A DNA stretch of 64,000 nucleotides. Origin: Monocercomonoides exilis (taxonomy: Eukaryota > Preaxostyla > Oxymonadida > Polymastigidae). The stretch spans positions 1-64,000 of the forward strand of contig LSRY02000026.1 of NCBI GenBank assembly GCA_001643675.2, read 5' to 3'. Below, piece after piece: positions 1 to 12,655 of the stretch. The notes below the pieces were generated by a model that saw only the letters and a list, made by a program, of their open reading frames with translations, was not told the origin of the DNA and did not search any database. Position numbers and translations under genes: made by a program. Within the stretch, counting starts at the first letter, position 1. Each line of letters starts with the position of its first letter.

Positions 1-3000
1 TAACCCTAATTCCTAACCCTAACCCCAACCCTAACCCTAACCCTAACCCTCTCCTAACCCTAACCCTAACCCTAACCCTAACCTAACCCCTAACCTAACC
101 CTGTAACCCTAACCCTAACCTAACCCCAACCTAACCCACCCCTAACCTAACCCTAACTCCTAACCCTAACCCTAACCCTAACCTAATAATGTTTAACCCT
201 AACCCTAACCCTAACCCTAACCTAACCTAACCCTAACCCTAACCCTAACCTAACCCCTAACCTAACCTAACCCTAACCCTAACCTAACCTAACCTAACCC
301 TAACCCTAACCTAACCCTAACCCTAACCCTAACCTAACCCTAACTAACCTAACCCTAACCCTAACCTAACCCTAACCCTAACCCTAACCTCAACCCTAAC
401 CTAACCTAACCCTAACCTAACCAACCTAACCCTAACCCTAACCCTAACCCTAACCCTAACCCTAACCCTAACCCTAACCCTAACCCTAACCCTAACCCTA
501 ACCCTAACCCCAACCCTAACCCCTAACCCTAACCCTAACCCTAACCCTAACCCTAACCCTAACCCTAACCCTAACCCTAACCCTAACCCTAACCCTAACC
601 CTAACCCTAACCCTAACCTAACTTAATTTCACCCTAACCTAACCCTAACCTAACCCTAACCCTAACCCTGGACAGAACCCTAACCCTAACCCTAACCCTA
701 ACCCTAACCCTAACCTAACCCTAACCCTAACCCTAACCCCTAACCCTAACCCTAACCCTAACCCTAACCCTAACCCTAACCCTAACCCTAACCTAACCCT
801 AACCCTAACCCTAACCCTAACCCTAACCCTAACCCTAACCCTAACCCTAACCCTAACCCTAACCCTAACCCTAACCCTAACCCTAACCCTAACCCTAACC
901 CTAACCCTAACCCTAACCCTAACCCTAACCCTAACCCTAACCCTAACCCTAACCCTAACCCTAACCCTAACCCTAACCCTAACCCTAACCCTAACCCTAA
1001 CCCTAACCCTAACCCTAACCCTAACCTAACCCTAACCCTAACCCTAACCCTAACCCTAACCCTAACCCTAACCCTAACCCTAACCCTAACCCTAACCCTA
1101 ACCCTAACCTAACCCTAACCCTAACCCTAACCCTAACCCTAACCCTAACCCTAACCCTAACCCTAACCCTAACCCTAACCCTAACCCTAACCCTAACCTA
1201 ACCCTAACCCTAGCCTAACCCTAACCCTAACCCTAACCCTAACCCTAACCCTAACCCTAACCCTAACCCTAACCCTAACCCTAACCTAACCCTAACCTAA
1301 CCCTAACCCTAACCCTAACCCTAACCCTAACCCTAACCCTAACCCTAACCCTAACCCTAACCCTAACCCTAACCCTAACCCTAACCCTAACCCTAACCCT
1401 AACCCTAACCCTAACCCTAACCCTAACCCTAACCCTAACCTAACCCTAACCCTAACCCTAACCCTAACCCTAACCCTAACCCTAACCCTAACCCTAACCC
1501 TAACCCTAACCCTAACCCTAACCCTAACCCTAACCCTAACCCTAACCCTAACCTAACCCTAACCCTAACCCTAACCCTAACCCTAACCCTAACCCTAACC
1601 CTAACCTAACCCTAACCCTAACCCTAACCCTAACCCTAACCTAACCCTAACCCTAACCCTAACCCTAACCCTAACCCTAACCCTAACCCTAACCCTAACC
1701 CTAACCCTAACCCTAACCCTAACCCTAACCCTAACCCTAACCCTAACCCTAACCCTAACCCTAACCCTAACCCTAACCCTAACCCTAACCCTAACCCTAA
1801 CCCTAACCCTAACCCTAACCCTAACCCTAACCCTAACCTAACCCTAACCCTAACCCTAACCCTAACCCTAACCCTAACCCTAACCCTAACCCTAACCCTA
1901 ACCCTAACCCTAACCCTAACCCTAACCCTAACCCTAACCCTAACCCTAACCCTAACCCTAACCCTAACCCTAACCCTAACCTAACCCTAACCCTAACCCT
2001 AACCCTAACCCTAACCCTAACCCTAACCCTAACCCTAACCCTAACCCTAACCCTAACCCTAACCCTAACCCTAACCCTAACCCTAACCCTAACCCTAACC
2101 CTAACCCTAACCCTAACCCTAACCCTAACCCTAACCCTAACCCTAACCCTAACCCTAACCCTAACCCTAACCCTAACCTAACCCTAACCCTAACCCTAAC
2201 CCTAACCCTAACCCTAACCCTAACCCTAACCTAACCCTAACCCTAACCCTAACCCTAACCCTAACCTAACCCTAACCCTAACCTAACCCTAACCCTAACC
2301 CTAACCCTAACCCTAACCCTAACCCTAACCCTAACCCTAACCCTAACCCTAACCCTAACCCTAACCCTAACCCTAACCCTAACCCTAACCCTAACCCTAA
2401 CCTAACCCTAACCCTAACCCTAACCCTAACCCTAACCCTAACCCTAACCCTAACCCTAACCCTAACCCTAACCCTAACCCTAACCCTAACCCTAACCCTA
2501 ACCCTAACCTAACCCTAACCCTAACCCTAACCCTAACCCTAACCCTAACCCTAACCCTAACCCTAACCCTAACCCTAACCCTAACCCTAACCCTAACCCT
2601 AACCCTAACCCCTAACCTAACCCTAACCCTAACCCTAACCCTAACCCTAACCCTAACCCTAACCCTAACCCTAACCCTAACCCTAACCCTAACCCTAACC
2701 CTAACCCTAACCTAACCCTAACCCTAACCCTAACCCTAACCCTAACCCTAACCCTAACCCTAACCCTAACCCTAACCCTAACCCTAACCCTAACCTAACC
2801 CTAACCCTAACCCTAACCCTAACCCTAACCCTAACCTAACCTAACCTAACCCTAACCCTAACCCTAACCCTAACCCTAACCTAACCTAACCCTAACCCTA
2901 ACCCTAACCCTAACCCTAACCCTAACCCTAACCCTAACCCTAACCCTAACCCTAACCCTAACCCTAACCCTAACCCTAACCTAACCCTAACCCTAACCTA

Positions 3001-3683
3001 ACCCTAACCCTAACCCTAACCCTAACCCTAACCTAACCCTAACCCTAACCCTAACCCTAACCCTAACCCTAACCCTAACCCTAACCTAACCCTAACCTAA
3101 CCCTAACCTAACCCTAACCCTAACCCTAACCCTAACCCTAACCCTAACCCTAACCCTAACCCTAACCCTAACCCTAACCCTAACCCTAACCCTAACCCTA
3201 ACCCTAACCCTAACCCTAACCCTAACCCCTAACCCTAACCCTAACCCTAACCCTAACCCTAACCCTAACCCTAACCCTAACCCTAACCTAACCCTAACCC
3301 TAACCTAACCCTAACCCTAACCCTAACCCTAACCCTAACCCTAACCCTAACCCTAACCCTAACCCTAACCCTAACCCTAACCCTAACCCTAACCCTAACC
3401 CTAACCCTAACCCTAACCCTAACCCTAACCCTAACCCTAACCCTAACCCTAACCCTAACCCTAACCCTAACCCTAACCCTAACCCTAACCTAACCCTAAC
3501 CCTAACCTAACCCTAACCTAACCCTAACCCTAACCCTAACCTAACCCTAACCCTAACCCTAACCCTAACCCTAACCCTAACCTAACCCTAACCTAACCCT
3601 AACCCTAACCCTAACCCTAACCCTAACCCTAACCCTAACCTAACCCTAACCTAACCCTAACCCTAACCTAACCCTAACCTAAT
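1..3683. repeat. Terminal telomere array, (CCCTAA)n
   Basis: About 3.7 kb of CCCTAA (TTAGGG on the other strand), with the C-rich strand reading 5' to 3' inward, as expected at a left chromosome end. Perfect runs of tens of units are interrupted by units lacking one C (CCTAA) and occasionally by units with an extra C. The outermost roughly 450 bp are much more irregular and include non-telomeric inserts near 187-194. Similar irregular spots lie near 621-632 and 668-677. The array ends at 3683 and is followed at once by coding-type sequence. Confidence 0.98.
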
Positions 3684-4937
3684 CTCATAAATGAGTTCAA
3701 CTTGGATCTTCATGAGCGCAATTCTTGGGTTTTATCTGATGAAATGAAAAAACGAAAGTTGTGGAATTTAACACGGGATGCGATGTCACAACGTCTTCGT
3801 CGTCGTGCTCAAGCTGCTGGGTACCCACACGATCTCTTCTCCTTTCATTCATTCAGAAGTGGGTTTATGTGTTCTGCGATCTTGGCTTCTGGTGTTGATG
3901 CTCATGCAAGGGATTCTGCCTATATGTACACAGCTGCCATTGCTGGCTGGGTTCCAAATTCGAAGGTTCAGAACAGATATGCAAAGCCTGCAATCACTGC
4001 CTCCATCGTTTCTTCTCGAGTTATCAAAACGAAAATTGAGAATGAAGTCATCGACATGTCTCTTGTCAACCCTGAGACATTTCACAACATCAACTTCAAC
4101 CATGAAATTGAACATAACATCTGTGAGAGAACAGCAATTCAGATGGTTCGCAGAACATTCAAAGATAGAATCAATGTAGAGAAAGTGACTTCAACTTCAG
4201 AGGAAAAAACCAAAGAGAAGAGAAGGCAATACAAGCAAAGAGCTTGGAAGAATGCTTTAACTCGATACGTTGTGAGTGAAGAGGAGTTGGAAAAGGAAGC
4301 AAGTGAAATTTACACTAAACATAAAAACTATAACAATCCACAGACTCGCTTTTCGACAGTGAATAATGTTCGTGCTGATGTTGGAATTCGCCATGTCAAT
4401 GAGAGAGTCTATGAAAAATGTGAAAATATTGATGATATTGTTGATGAATTACTTAGGTTTGTTGAAGATGAGGTGGATGGAACAAAAGAGATTAGAAAGT
4501 ATCATAGAAAGAAGCCCTGCCCTTATGAGCACTCTTTGCACAGGGATGTTGATGATAAGGGTCACAGAAAAAGAATACCTTGGACTGATGAAGAAGATAC
4601 AAAATTGTTAGAGATGAACTTTGAAAAGAAAAGGTTCGTTGAGATGGCTGCAGAGTTGCCTGGGAGGTTGCCTCGTGATTGTCGAGACAGACTCAGAAAT
4701 TTGGGGGTTATTGAAGGATGGAAAGATGATAGCATGACTAAGAAAAAGATGAAGAGAAGAAAGACGATTTTGAAAGATGATATTGAAGATGATGAAGATG
4801 ATGATTCTGAAGATTCTGAAGATTCTGATGATGAAGAAACTGAAGAAATTGAGGAAAAAATCAGTTTGAAAAAAGAAATGAAAAAAAGAAATACAAAAGA
4901 AAGAAAAATTGAAATTAATTATGATGATGAAAAATAA
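3678..4937 (+). pseudogene. 5'-truncated tyrosine recombinase with C-terminal Myb/SANT domain
   Basis: An open frame begins inside the last telomere repeat (a TAA of the repeat is the upstream in-frame stop at 3675-3677). It encodes only the C-terminal part of a tyrosine recombinase. The box HSFRSGF (His-x-x-Arg, His codon near 3843), a Trp in AGWVP and the nucleophile Tyr in QNRYAKP (codon 3978-3980) are present. The first catalytic Arg and the Lys region are missing. A Myb/SANT-like domain follows (about 4570-4725, starting RIPWTDEED and ending CRDRLRNL), then an acidic Asp/Glu/Ser tail. It aligns with roughly the last 340 residues of the intact gene at 9034-12655, with the same domain order. 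No in-frame ATG exists at the N-terminus; the first possible codon is TTG at 3702. It cannot be a complete recombinase, although the frame has stayed open for 1.2 kb, so truncation may be recent or the C-terminal DNA-binding part may still be expressed. Confidence 0.85.
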
Positions 4938-5999
4938 ACTTTTTTATTACCTTTTGATTTGAATTTTTATTGGTTTTTGATTTTTTCTATATAGTCATTG
5001 TTTTCCGAAATATTGTATTTTTATTTGGCTTCGCCAAGTTATACCCAGTTAATTACCTTTTTATTTCTTTTTTGTTTTTTATCTTTTTTATTTAGAAAGA
5101 AATATCAAAGGTCAGATGAAATTGATGTTAATCTTTCATCAAACGACCAATATTTTTGATATTTTTCACTCTTGATATTATTCGATTTTATTGAGGTTTA
5201 TTGAATGTTTTTCAATAACGCATTGATATTTTTCATAAATTTTCAGATGAAAATAAATAATCCAAATTAATTAAATTCTTTTTTTCGAACAAATTGCATG
5301 TTTTCTTGGGTTGCTTTTTCTTCAAAAAAAACTTTTCAAATAAATAATTAACTTGAAAAAAAAATCTCCGTTCACATTCATATTCAGAAATTTTCAAAGG
5401 TTCGGATGACAAAATTCACTCAATTATGAAAATTTTTGTCACAATGATATTCAAAATAGTTATATTCTTAGGTTTCACTAATTCTATTTTTCCAATGAGT
5501 ATAATAACTATTAACAAAACTTCGAAAAGATAGAAGGAATATTTGGAGGTTATTTAGAAATATGTCTCAAATATTTTGATTTCAATATTTCTATTGATTT
5601 CAGCCAACATAACAAATGTTCAATAAACTGATAGAATTTTAATGGTTCTCGATGAAATAAAACTCACAAACATATTAAAAACTGATATGCCTACGATATA
5701 ATTGGGCTTCATTTTCTTCCAAAGTCAAAATATTACCAGTATAAACATCATCAATCATCTTTTCTTGGGTTGCAAAACATTTTTCGTTTCAAACAACATC
5801 AGTCATTTTCACTAAAAAATCACAAAGTTTGACTGAATGATATTCAAAGGTTCTGTTGATTCAATTATCACTCTTACAAACAATCATTCATTTCGTCATG
5901 ACAAATGAATAATAACATTGAAATTGTTTGGTTGCAACAACATTGATGACCCACAAAATACACGTATTTTCACTCATTTAATGATTTGAAATAAAGGCA
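4938..5999. other. AT-rich intergenic DNA, 3' flank of truncated recombinase
   Basis: No credible gene. Poly(T) and poly(A) tracts dominate. A short phrase around TTTTCTTGGGTTGC occurs near 5303 and again near 5761, and the sequences after each copy share further short matches, which hints at an old local duplication. Confidence 0.6.
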
Positions 6000-6300
6000 A
6001 AATTCCATGGTTAGTTTGATCCTGATGCTATATGAACTTCTTTATATCACTTTAATGGTTGCAAACAATCAATAAGCAACCTTGACTTTCTAAAATAATA
6101 TAACACTTTTGGTATCAAAACACAGAAAAATACACTTTTCCTAGGACCTCCTACAAAAGTTGAACTTTTGTGGTTAGCTACTAGAAAATCCAAATTTTTG
6201 ATACTAAAAGTATGCATAATTGTCAGTTGACAAAATACATCAACCTTCATATCTCCCATAATGCACAGTTGGTCCCCTAACCCTAACCTAACCTGAACCT
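6000..6300. repeat. Subtelomeric repeat unit, copy 1, ending in interstitial telomere tract
   Basis: This segment aligns imperfectly with 6317-6724. Shared landmarks include ATGGTTA.TTTGAT near 6008 and 6325, the phrase AAAATACACTTTTC.TAGGAC, and the end ATGCACAG.TG.TCCCCTAACC. Copy 1 closes with about 27 bp of degenerate telomere repeat (6274-6300). Confidence 0.7.
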
Positions 6301-6724
6301 AGTTTCTTCATTGATAAAAATCGATGGTTATTTTGATATATAATGCTATGTAACTTGCCATACACTTATTATAGATGAGAAACATGACTAATAATCAAAA
6401 TACTAATTCATAATTTCACTAATGTTTAGTATCAAATCACTCAAAAATACACTTTTCTTAGGACTTCTTACAAAAAGTGAAAATCGTAGGTTCTTGTCAA
6501 AATTTGATGTCAAAATGATACTAAAATTATGTACAACTTGATTTCACACATCATGCACAACCCATCCCTAATCTTCCATGCACAGATGATCCCCTAACCC
6601 TAACCTAACCTAACCCTAACCCTAACCCTAACCCTAACCCTAACCCTAACCCTAACCCTAACCCTAACCCTAACCCTAACCCTAACCCTAACCCTAACCC
6701 TAACCCTAACCTAACCCTAACCTA
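6301..6724. repeat. Subtelomeric repeat unit, copy 2, with 134-bp interstitial telomere tract
   Basis: Diverged tandem copy of the preceding unit. Its end carries a much longer telomeric tract (6591-6724), with about 20 CCCTAA units, mostly perfect. The shared structure is unique sequence followed by telomere repeats in the same orientation as the chromosome end, as in subtelomeric repeats born from telomere healing or ectopic recombination. Confidence 0.7.
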
Positions 6725-9033
6725 GTTTGAAAATTCTGAGTCAAATTTATAAAAATTCATTTTATCTCATTTTCTATGATAACCTGAGTGAAGAAAAGTC
6801 AATATAAGTGAATATTTTGTAATTATTCGAATTTTCTCTGTGTTTTGGAATATCACCGATAATTCACAACTAAGATGTGGGTTAAAGGATTTGGCTCAAT
6901 TCCACTTCCCCATCGAGATACTGATTTTTTTATCTTTTTATAATATTCAAACAGATTGTCGAATATTCTATTATTTGATGAAAATTTCAAAAATTTTTAA
7001 CACTCAAAATTTCTATTCCACGTTGATTCAAAAATGAGATGATCGAAATGTGAAAAAGTCCTTGTATCCAATATATAGAGATGACTGAAGTCCATGATGT
7101 TTGACCGATTTTTATTATTAAATGATGTGTTCACATTTTTTCAGAAAATAAAAAATGTGTTGATTATCTATTGGATATTGTCTGCTCATTATAGAACAGA
7201 TATGGAACAAAATTCTTGCATTTGTGAATGTGCAATGACTTGTTTCATACTTCTCACATTATCATATCATTGTTTGTCTTCCATTTCTGTTTAAAAAAAT
7301 CATTCAAATATAAAAAAGTTGAGAAAAATCTTGCGAAGCACTGATTGGAACAAAATTCATAAAGCAAATAATTTTATCCCAAATTTGAGTTGAAACAAAA
7401 GTGGGAATAGGTTGTGCTTTTCATGTTGATAGAAAATTTCAAAACATGGTGCAATTCATCATCAGAGTTGAATTACATAAAAAATCCTTCAAGAATGTGA
7501 CAAAAACACATGATTATGATGATTTATCAATATTGTCAAAAACCCATAATTTTGAAAAGTTTCAGGTTTGGATAAACCTGCCGAATTTTTCCATTAACCC
7601 TAACCCAATTCAATTCCAAATTTTTTCTTTGATTTATAAATTATTTTGTGATTGAACAACAAATTAATGAATTAGCAGAAATTTCTTTGTTTTCAATTAT
7701 TTGCATTTTTCAAATTAAGTTGAATGAAGTGTCGAAAATTCAAATTGATTTGCAAATTTTTGAAATGTGAGGAATATATCCCTGAATGCTCATCAAATAT
7801 AACCTTCAAATTTATCTTCCAATGAAGAAAATATGCTTCAGTAATGATTATAAAAATAAGAAGTCCTGAACAATTTGTTCACCTTTTCAATCTCATTTTG
7901 AGAAAAAAAACATGTGAAAATTATAGTATGTGATGTAATTAACTGCTTCTCTTGTGACAAAGATGGAAATTTTTTTAACTTAAAAAAGCAATGAACTTTT
8001 GTTTCAACCGCAAATTTCGTTCCGTACATAATAGAAAACAATAGATAATAATCATAAAATAACCATTCTTGGTGGTGATTTTTGTATTCTCACATAACCA
8101 GCGACTTATATCAGAAAAAAGAATTTAGATGATCAAGATGTTATAAAATTAATTAATTAAAAATGTTAAAAGAGAGTTTTTCAACGAATTCAATCAATAC
8201 ATTTACATTTGTTATGGATTTTAATTTTAGAAATATTTTTCTTTACGTTCATGATGTTTGTAAATTTGTTTTAACTATAGAACACTGATGATTTTTCTCA
8301 ATTCATTTTCCGATTTCTGAATTATTCAAAAAGAAAACATGAATGAAACATGCATTCCTAAAGTCATGGAACAACATTTTATTCATTGTAATGTTCAAAA
8401 TTTTGAAATTCAACTCACTAATTGCTTGTTTTTTGAGTTTATCATTATTCCACTATAGAGATAACAGATTTCATCATTAAAATTTGGCATCTTTTGAACA
8501 AAAAGTACAGCAATTCATAAACAACATACCAACTCGAATTGAGAAACAGACATGTGTTTACAGAAAATTCGTTTCTCTAACTTTTTGTATTATTTTCAAG
8601 TTATTCATTTCAAAGTTTCATTTTCGTTAGAGATTTTCCATTTCACAAATATAAAACACTCCATTTCGTTTCATTTCACTTTTGGAATGTGAAAAAGTTA
8701 GAAATATACTTCATAATTCTTAATGTTTGAATTGAAAACCAATTCAACCTGTTTCAAGTGAACAAAACAAAAAACCTGAATGGAACGTCAATAAACGATT
8801 AAATTAAAAGATAATGAATATAACAAAACCAACTATTCATTGAAAATGTCAAAAATGAGTGATAAAATGACAGTTGTTTATAGTCGAATGCAAAAGCAAA
8901 ATTAATTGACAGACTTTTTCGACTCTTGCGTAAATGACAGATGTTATTCTTGAAAAAATAACATTTGATAACCTTCAACAGGAATGTTCAATGTATCAGA
9001 CATAAAGAATTCAAACGAAAATAACTGAAACAT
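6725..9033. other. AT-rich intergenic region
   Basis: Only short chance frames of under 90 codons with low-complexity translations. A single vestige of two telomere units lies near 7595. No RNA gene or repeat was recognised. The segment separates the subtelomeric units from the 3' end of the recombinase gene. Confidence 0.6.
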
Positions 9034-12000
9034 TTAGTATTCATCACCGTTTGGTTTAACGTGATCTCCATCACTTTCATCTGAAAATGCTTCGTAAAAA
9101 TTATCTCCTTCTTCTTCAGCATCATCTTCAGCACTTTGAATTTGATTCGCTCCACTTTCTCGTAACAGATTGAGCCTTTTCTGCTTCTTAATTATGTTTC
9201 TTATTCTGTCGCGACATGCATTTGCAGATCTATGTAAAAGAACTTTGCTGATCTTTTCGAAATCGCAATCATTCAGTACCATCGATTCAAGAGTCTCTGT
9301 TTCTTTAGCAGACCATCTCATTCGAGATGGATTATTTGTGATGTAATTCCATTCTCTTCTTTCTCTGATCTTCTTTCTGATTTCTTTGCCAGTCACTTCC
9401 AACTTGACAGTACCATCGAGATATTCCTTTATCGTTGACAAACATTCAGTACCGATTGAAACTATATCACCTCCTTTCCGCTTCAGTTGTTCCAACACCA
9501 ACTCCTTCGATTTCTGTACCCACTTTTCTGACATCCTTGCTTCTTTGTTGAACAGTTTCAGATACCTCACAGCAGCCATTCGACACAATTTGATGCAGTG
9601 AACGTATGGATAGTGAAACTTTCTGCATGCACATTTGACAACCTCCCGAACAAAAAAGTTGAATGCGTCTATTATTGAGTCCCTTTTCCACTCACTTTCA
9701 TTTATAACAATATTATGAAACACTGAAGGGTCTGACAGATCTGCGCTGAATACAACATCCTCCTCAAGAACTTCTCTTGGGAAGTTCAATCTGTTTGCCA
9801 CGATAGTTCCTCGAGTCGTTCTGTCAACATATTGCATTTCCACAGGTGAACCAAGTTTCCAGTTGGCAATATACGCTGCAGTCTCCAGAACATTTTCTTT
9901 CAACTCTGGGTTGTTTTCGATTTTCAACAGTGCTGAACAGATGAACCCGGAACGAAAAGAATGAAATCCAAACATTTGCTCAGGGTAGCCCGCTTGTTTC
10001 GCTCGCTTTTGCAAACGAGCCCTCATTGCACCTTTCCTCATTCCCCAAAGGAAATGAGATCCCAGTTCACCCAAATTCCAAGTGTCAAATGTTGTTAAAG
10101 ATAATCCATATTGGATTACCAAATACTCCTCCAACCACCATATCACATTCAGATTGTTCTTTTCTTTGATATCACCTTCGACCGTGACACAGTGATCATC
10201 GTTCCTAATGCCCTTACCACATGCCAAATTGATTGTGACCTTGACAAATGACGAACCTCCTTTTGAAAACACTCTCACTATATCTCTCAGACGAATTCTG
10301 GAGCATGTCAAACTTCTTGCTCCCGTTGCGAGAGCAAAAAGAAACAGAGAAGCCTCTCTCGGCTTTTCCACATTCCAATCTGGAATGCAAGAAAGGATTC
10401 TATCCAAGTCCCGAACAATAAGAGGTTCTTTATGTTTTGTGACACATTGAAACTCCTCCAATTCGTCATTATCAAACATTTGATCTCTTTGAAACCGAAT
10501 CTCTGCAATTGCCAATAATGCCATCTTTCTGACTTCTTGTGTGACAATTTCTTTAGTTCTATACCATGAAATATAATACAATGATGGAAGAATTGAATCT
10601 CTCAAACTTTTAATTGAATATCCAACTGCAGCTCCTAACAGTTTGATAAATCCATACACTGCATCCATGTTGAGTGGCCAAGGCTCATGTTTGAATTTTC
10701 TGCAGAAGGAAACAAACATTGCATATACCCAAGCATGTGTTTTTTTCTTATCCTTACTAATTGGTAGGCCTGTTTGCAGATAAGGTTCAAATGTTTCTTT
10801 GCTAAATGTTCGCAGCGCAACTGAAAATTTTGAAGGAGTTTGGTATCCACTTCTTGGGGAAGTGTCTACAGGATCTTCACATGCTGGTGTGTGCAAATTC
10901 AAAGGCCTCAATACATCTCCTGAAACACCATAAATATCCATATTTGTTAATGGTTCCTTCGTTTTGTCATCGAATAAAATTGACTCTTTAGATGTTCTGT
11001 TCTCGGCTTTAATTGCTTCAAAATTCTGATGAATGAGTTGCTTGTTTTCCTCTGTCATTAACACTGACTTCCTCTTCATTTTCGGACGACCAACTTTTGA
11101 ATGTTGAACAGTATTATTCCTATCACTCAATTTCTTTTTCTCTTTCTTTTCATTGCACCTTTTTGATTTTGCTTTGAGTGCTCTTGATGATGATCCATCA
11201 TTTGATCCAAGCGAATTCGTCAAACCAGCACATTGAACATTTTCATCCTCAGAATGTTGAAAAGAAGAATCATCATCATTTCTCTCACCATCATTCATCT
11301 TCACAATCTTTCTCCTTTCTGCCAACGAAATGCTTTCAATTTTTTCCAAACAAGCTTTTTTGCAAATCCTTTTTGGTTGAATGCGAAGAGGTGCAGTGGA
11401 AGAAAAGTTTGTTGAACTTTCAAATATATTCTCCTCCTCATTTTCTGTCGAGCTTTTTGAGCCTGTTCTGGCTTTTCTTTTCTTTCTTTTTTTATGCTTT
11501 TTGCGTGACAGATTTTGATGATTAGAAAATGAACTGAACAAAATTTTTTCTTGATGGGACATGCATTCTACTTCGTTTGCAATAAAATCAACACCTTCAA
11601 TCTGCTTTTCCATTTGATGTTTATCATTAATATTAGCTAAAGAGCAATTTATTTCATTGTGAGCTGATGTTGTGTTGCATTTTTCGTTTGCATCATCTTT
11701 TTTTCTTGGTCTTCCTCTTTTCCTTTTCGTTGATGAAATGTTAGTTGTTCCAACCACTGTATCATTCAAAGCTCCTCCAGATAATTCCTCCTCCATTTCA
11801 ATTTCGTGTGATGTTTCTGTTTTCTTTGTATTTCCAAACTCCTTCATTCTTTCGCAAAAATCAGTTGAACTCACACTGGCTGATGTGAGTTGAATTGTTA
11901 AACCATCATGAATAAAGTGCTCCTCCTCAAAAGATCTTTCCTCATTTGCTCCTTCCGTGCATTTTTGGTGTTCGTTGTTTGATTTTGAAGATTTGTCAGT

Positions 12001-12655
12001 ATCATTTTGCTCCTCCACGTTAGAACAAGCATTTTCCTCCTCCAATTCTTCCTGTTTTTGCAAATTCTCCAAACAAAGTTGATCCAAATCCTCACTTTTT
12101 GAGATATACAGAGGGCGGGGATAGATGGAAACGTGATAAAACTCACGAATTGAATCGAGTGAAGGTTGAGGAGGGAGTGATTTGAAGATTGACGAATAAT
12201 AGTCAATTTTTGGACAATTTGGTTCTTTCGTTAAACGAAATAACCACTCTGTCAAAGACGGAACATCATCTCCATTTTTCTCATTTTTTCTATTTTTCGA
12301 AGAAGATGGAGAAGGAGAAGGAGTGTTTGATCGAGAAGGACACATTGAAGTTAATAATCTTGGAGTTGAAGTCACATTGTCATAAATGTTGGATTGGGAA
12401 GTTTCGGAAAAGCGGAGAGGAGAAAGCGGAGGCATAATTTGAGTAGGAGAAGAAGGCGGAGTGACGAGATACGAAGAAGGAGGAGAGAAAAAGCCGGGCT
12501 GCGAAGGGGAAAGGACTGCATGCTTGCTTATTTTCAACGATTCTTCTTTCTTTTTCCGTTCGAAGCTTTTATTGAATTTATCTTTTAAAATAAATGAATA
12601 TAAGATCTGTGAAATTAATGTAATGAATGGAAAAAAACAAACCTTTGGAATTCAT
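9034..12655 (-). CDS. Tyrosine recombinase with AT-hook-like motifs and Myb/SANT domain (crypton-like)
   Basis: Predicted 1186-aa protein. The ATG at 12655-12653 begins a 13-nt first exon. A 61-bp intron (12642-12582, GTTTGT...AAAAG, phase 1) joins it to the long exon. The first ATG inside the long exon would otherwise lie about 35 codons inward. The N-terminal half is Ser/Lys/Glu-rich with two AT-hook-like motifs (KRKRGRPRKK about residue 290 and KVGRPKMKRK about 500). The recombinase domain (about 600-950) has Arg760 in ATGARSLTC, candidate Lys794 in ACGKG, His878-x-x-Arg881 in GFHSFRSGF, Trp912 and nucleophile Tyr922 in EMQYVDRT, so the R-K-HxxR-W-Y set is complete. A SANT/Myb-like domain follows (about 1091-1140, MRWSAKE...ACRDRIRNI), then an acidic tail. 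Crypton-type elements encode such recombinases, but a C-terminal Myb/SANT partner is not one I recognise. No element termini were found. TAA stop. Confidence 0.85.
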
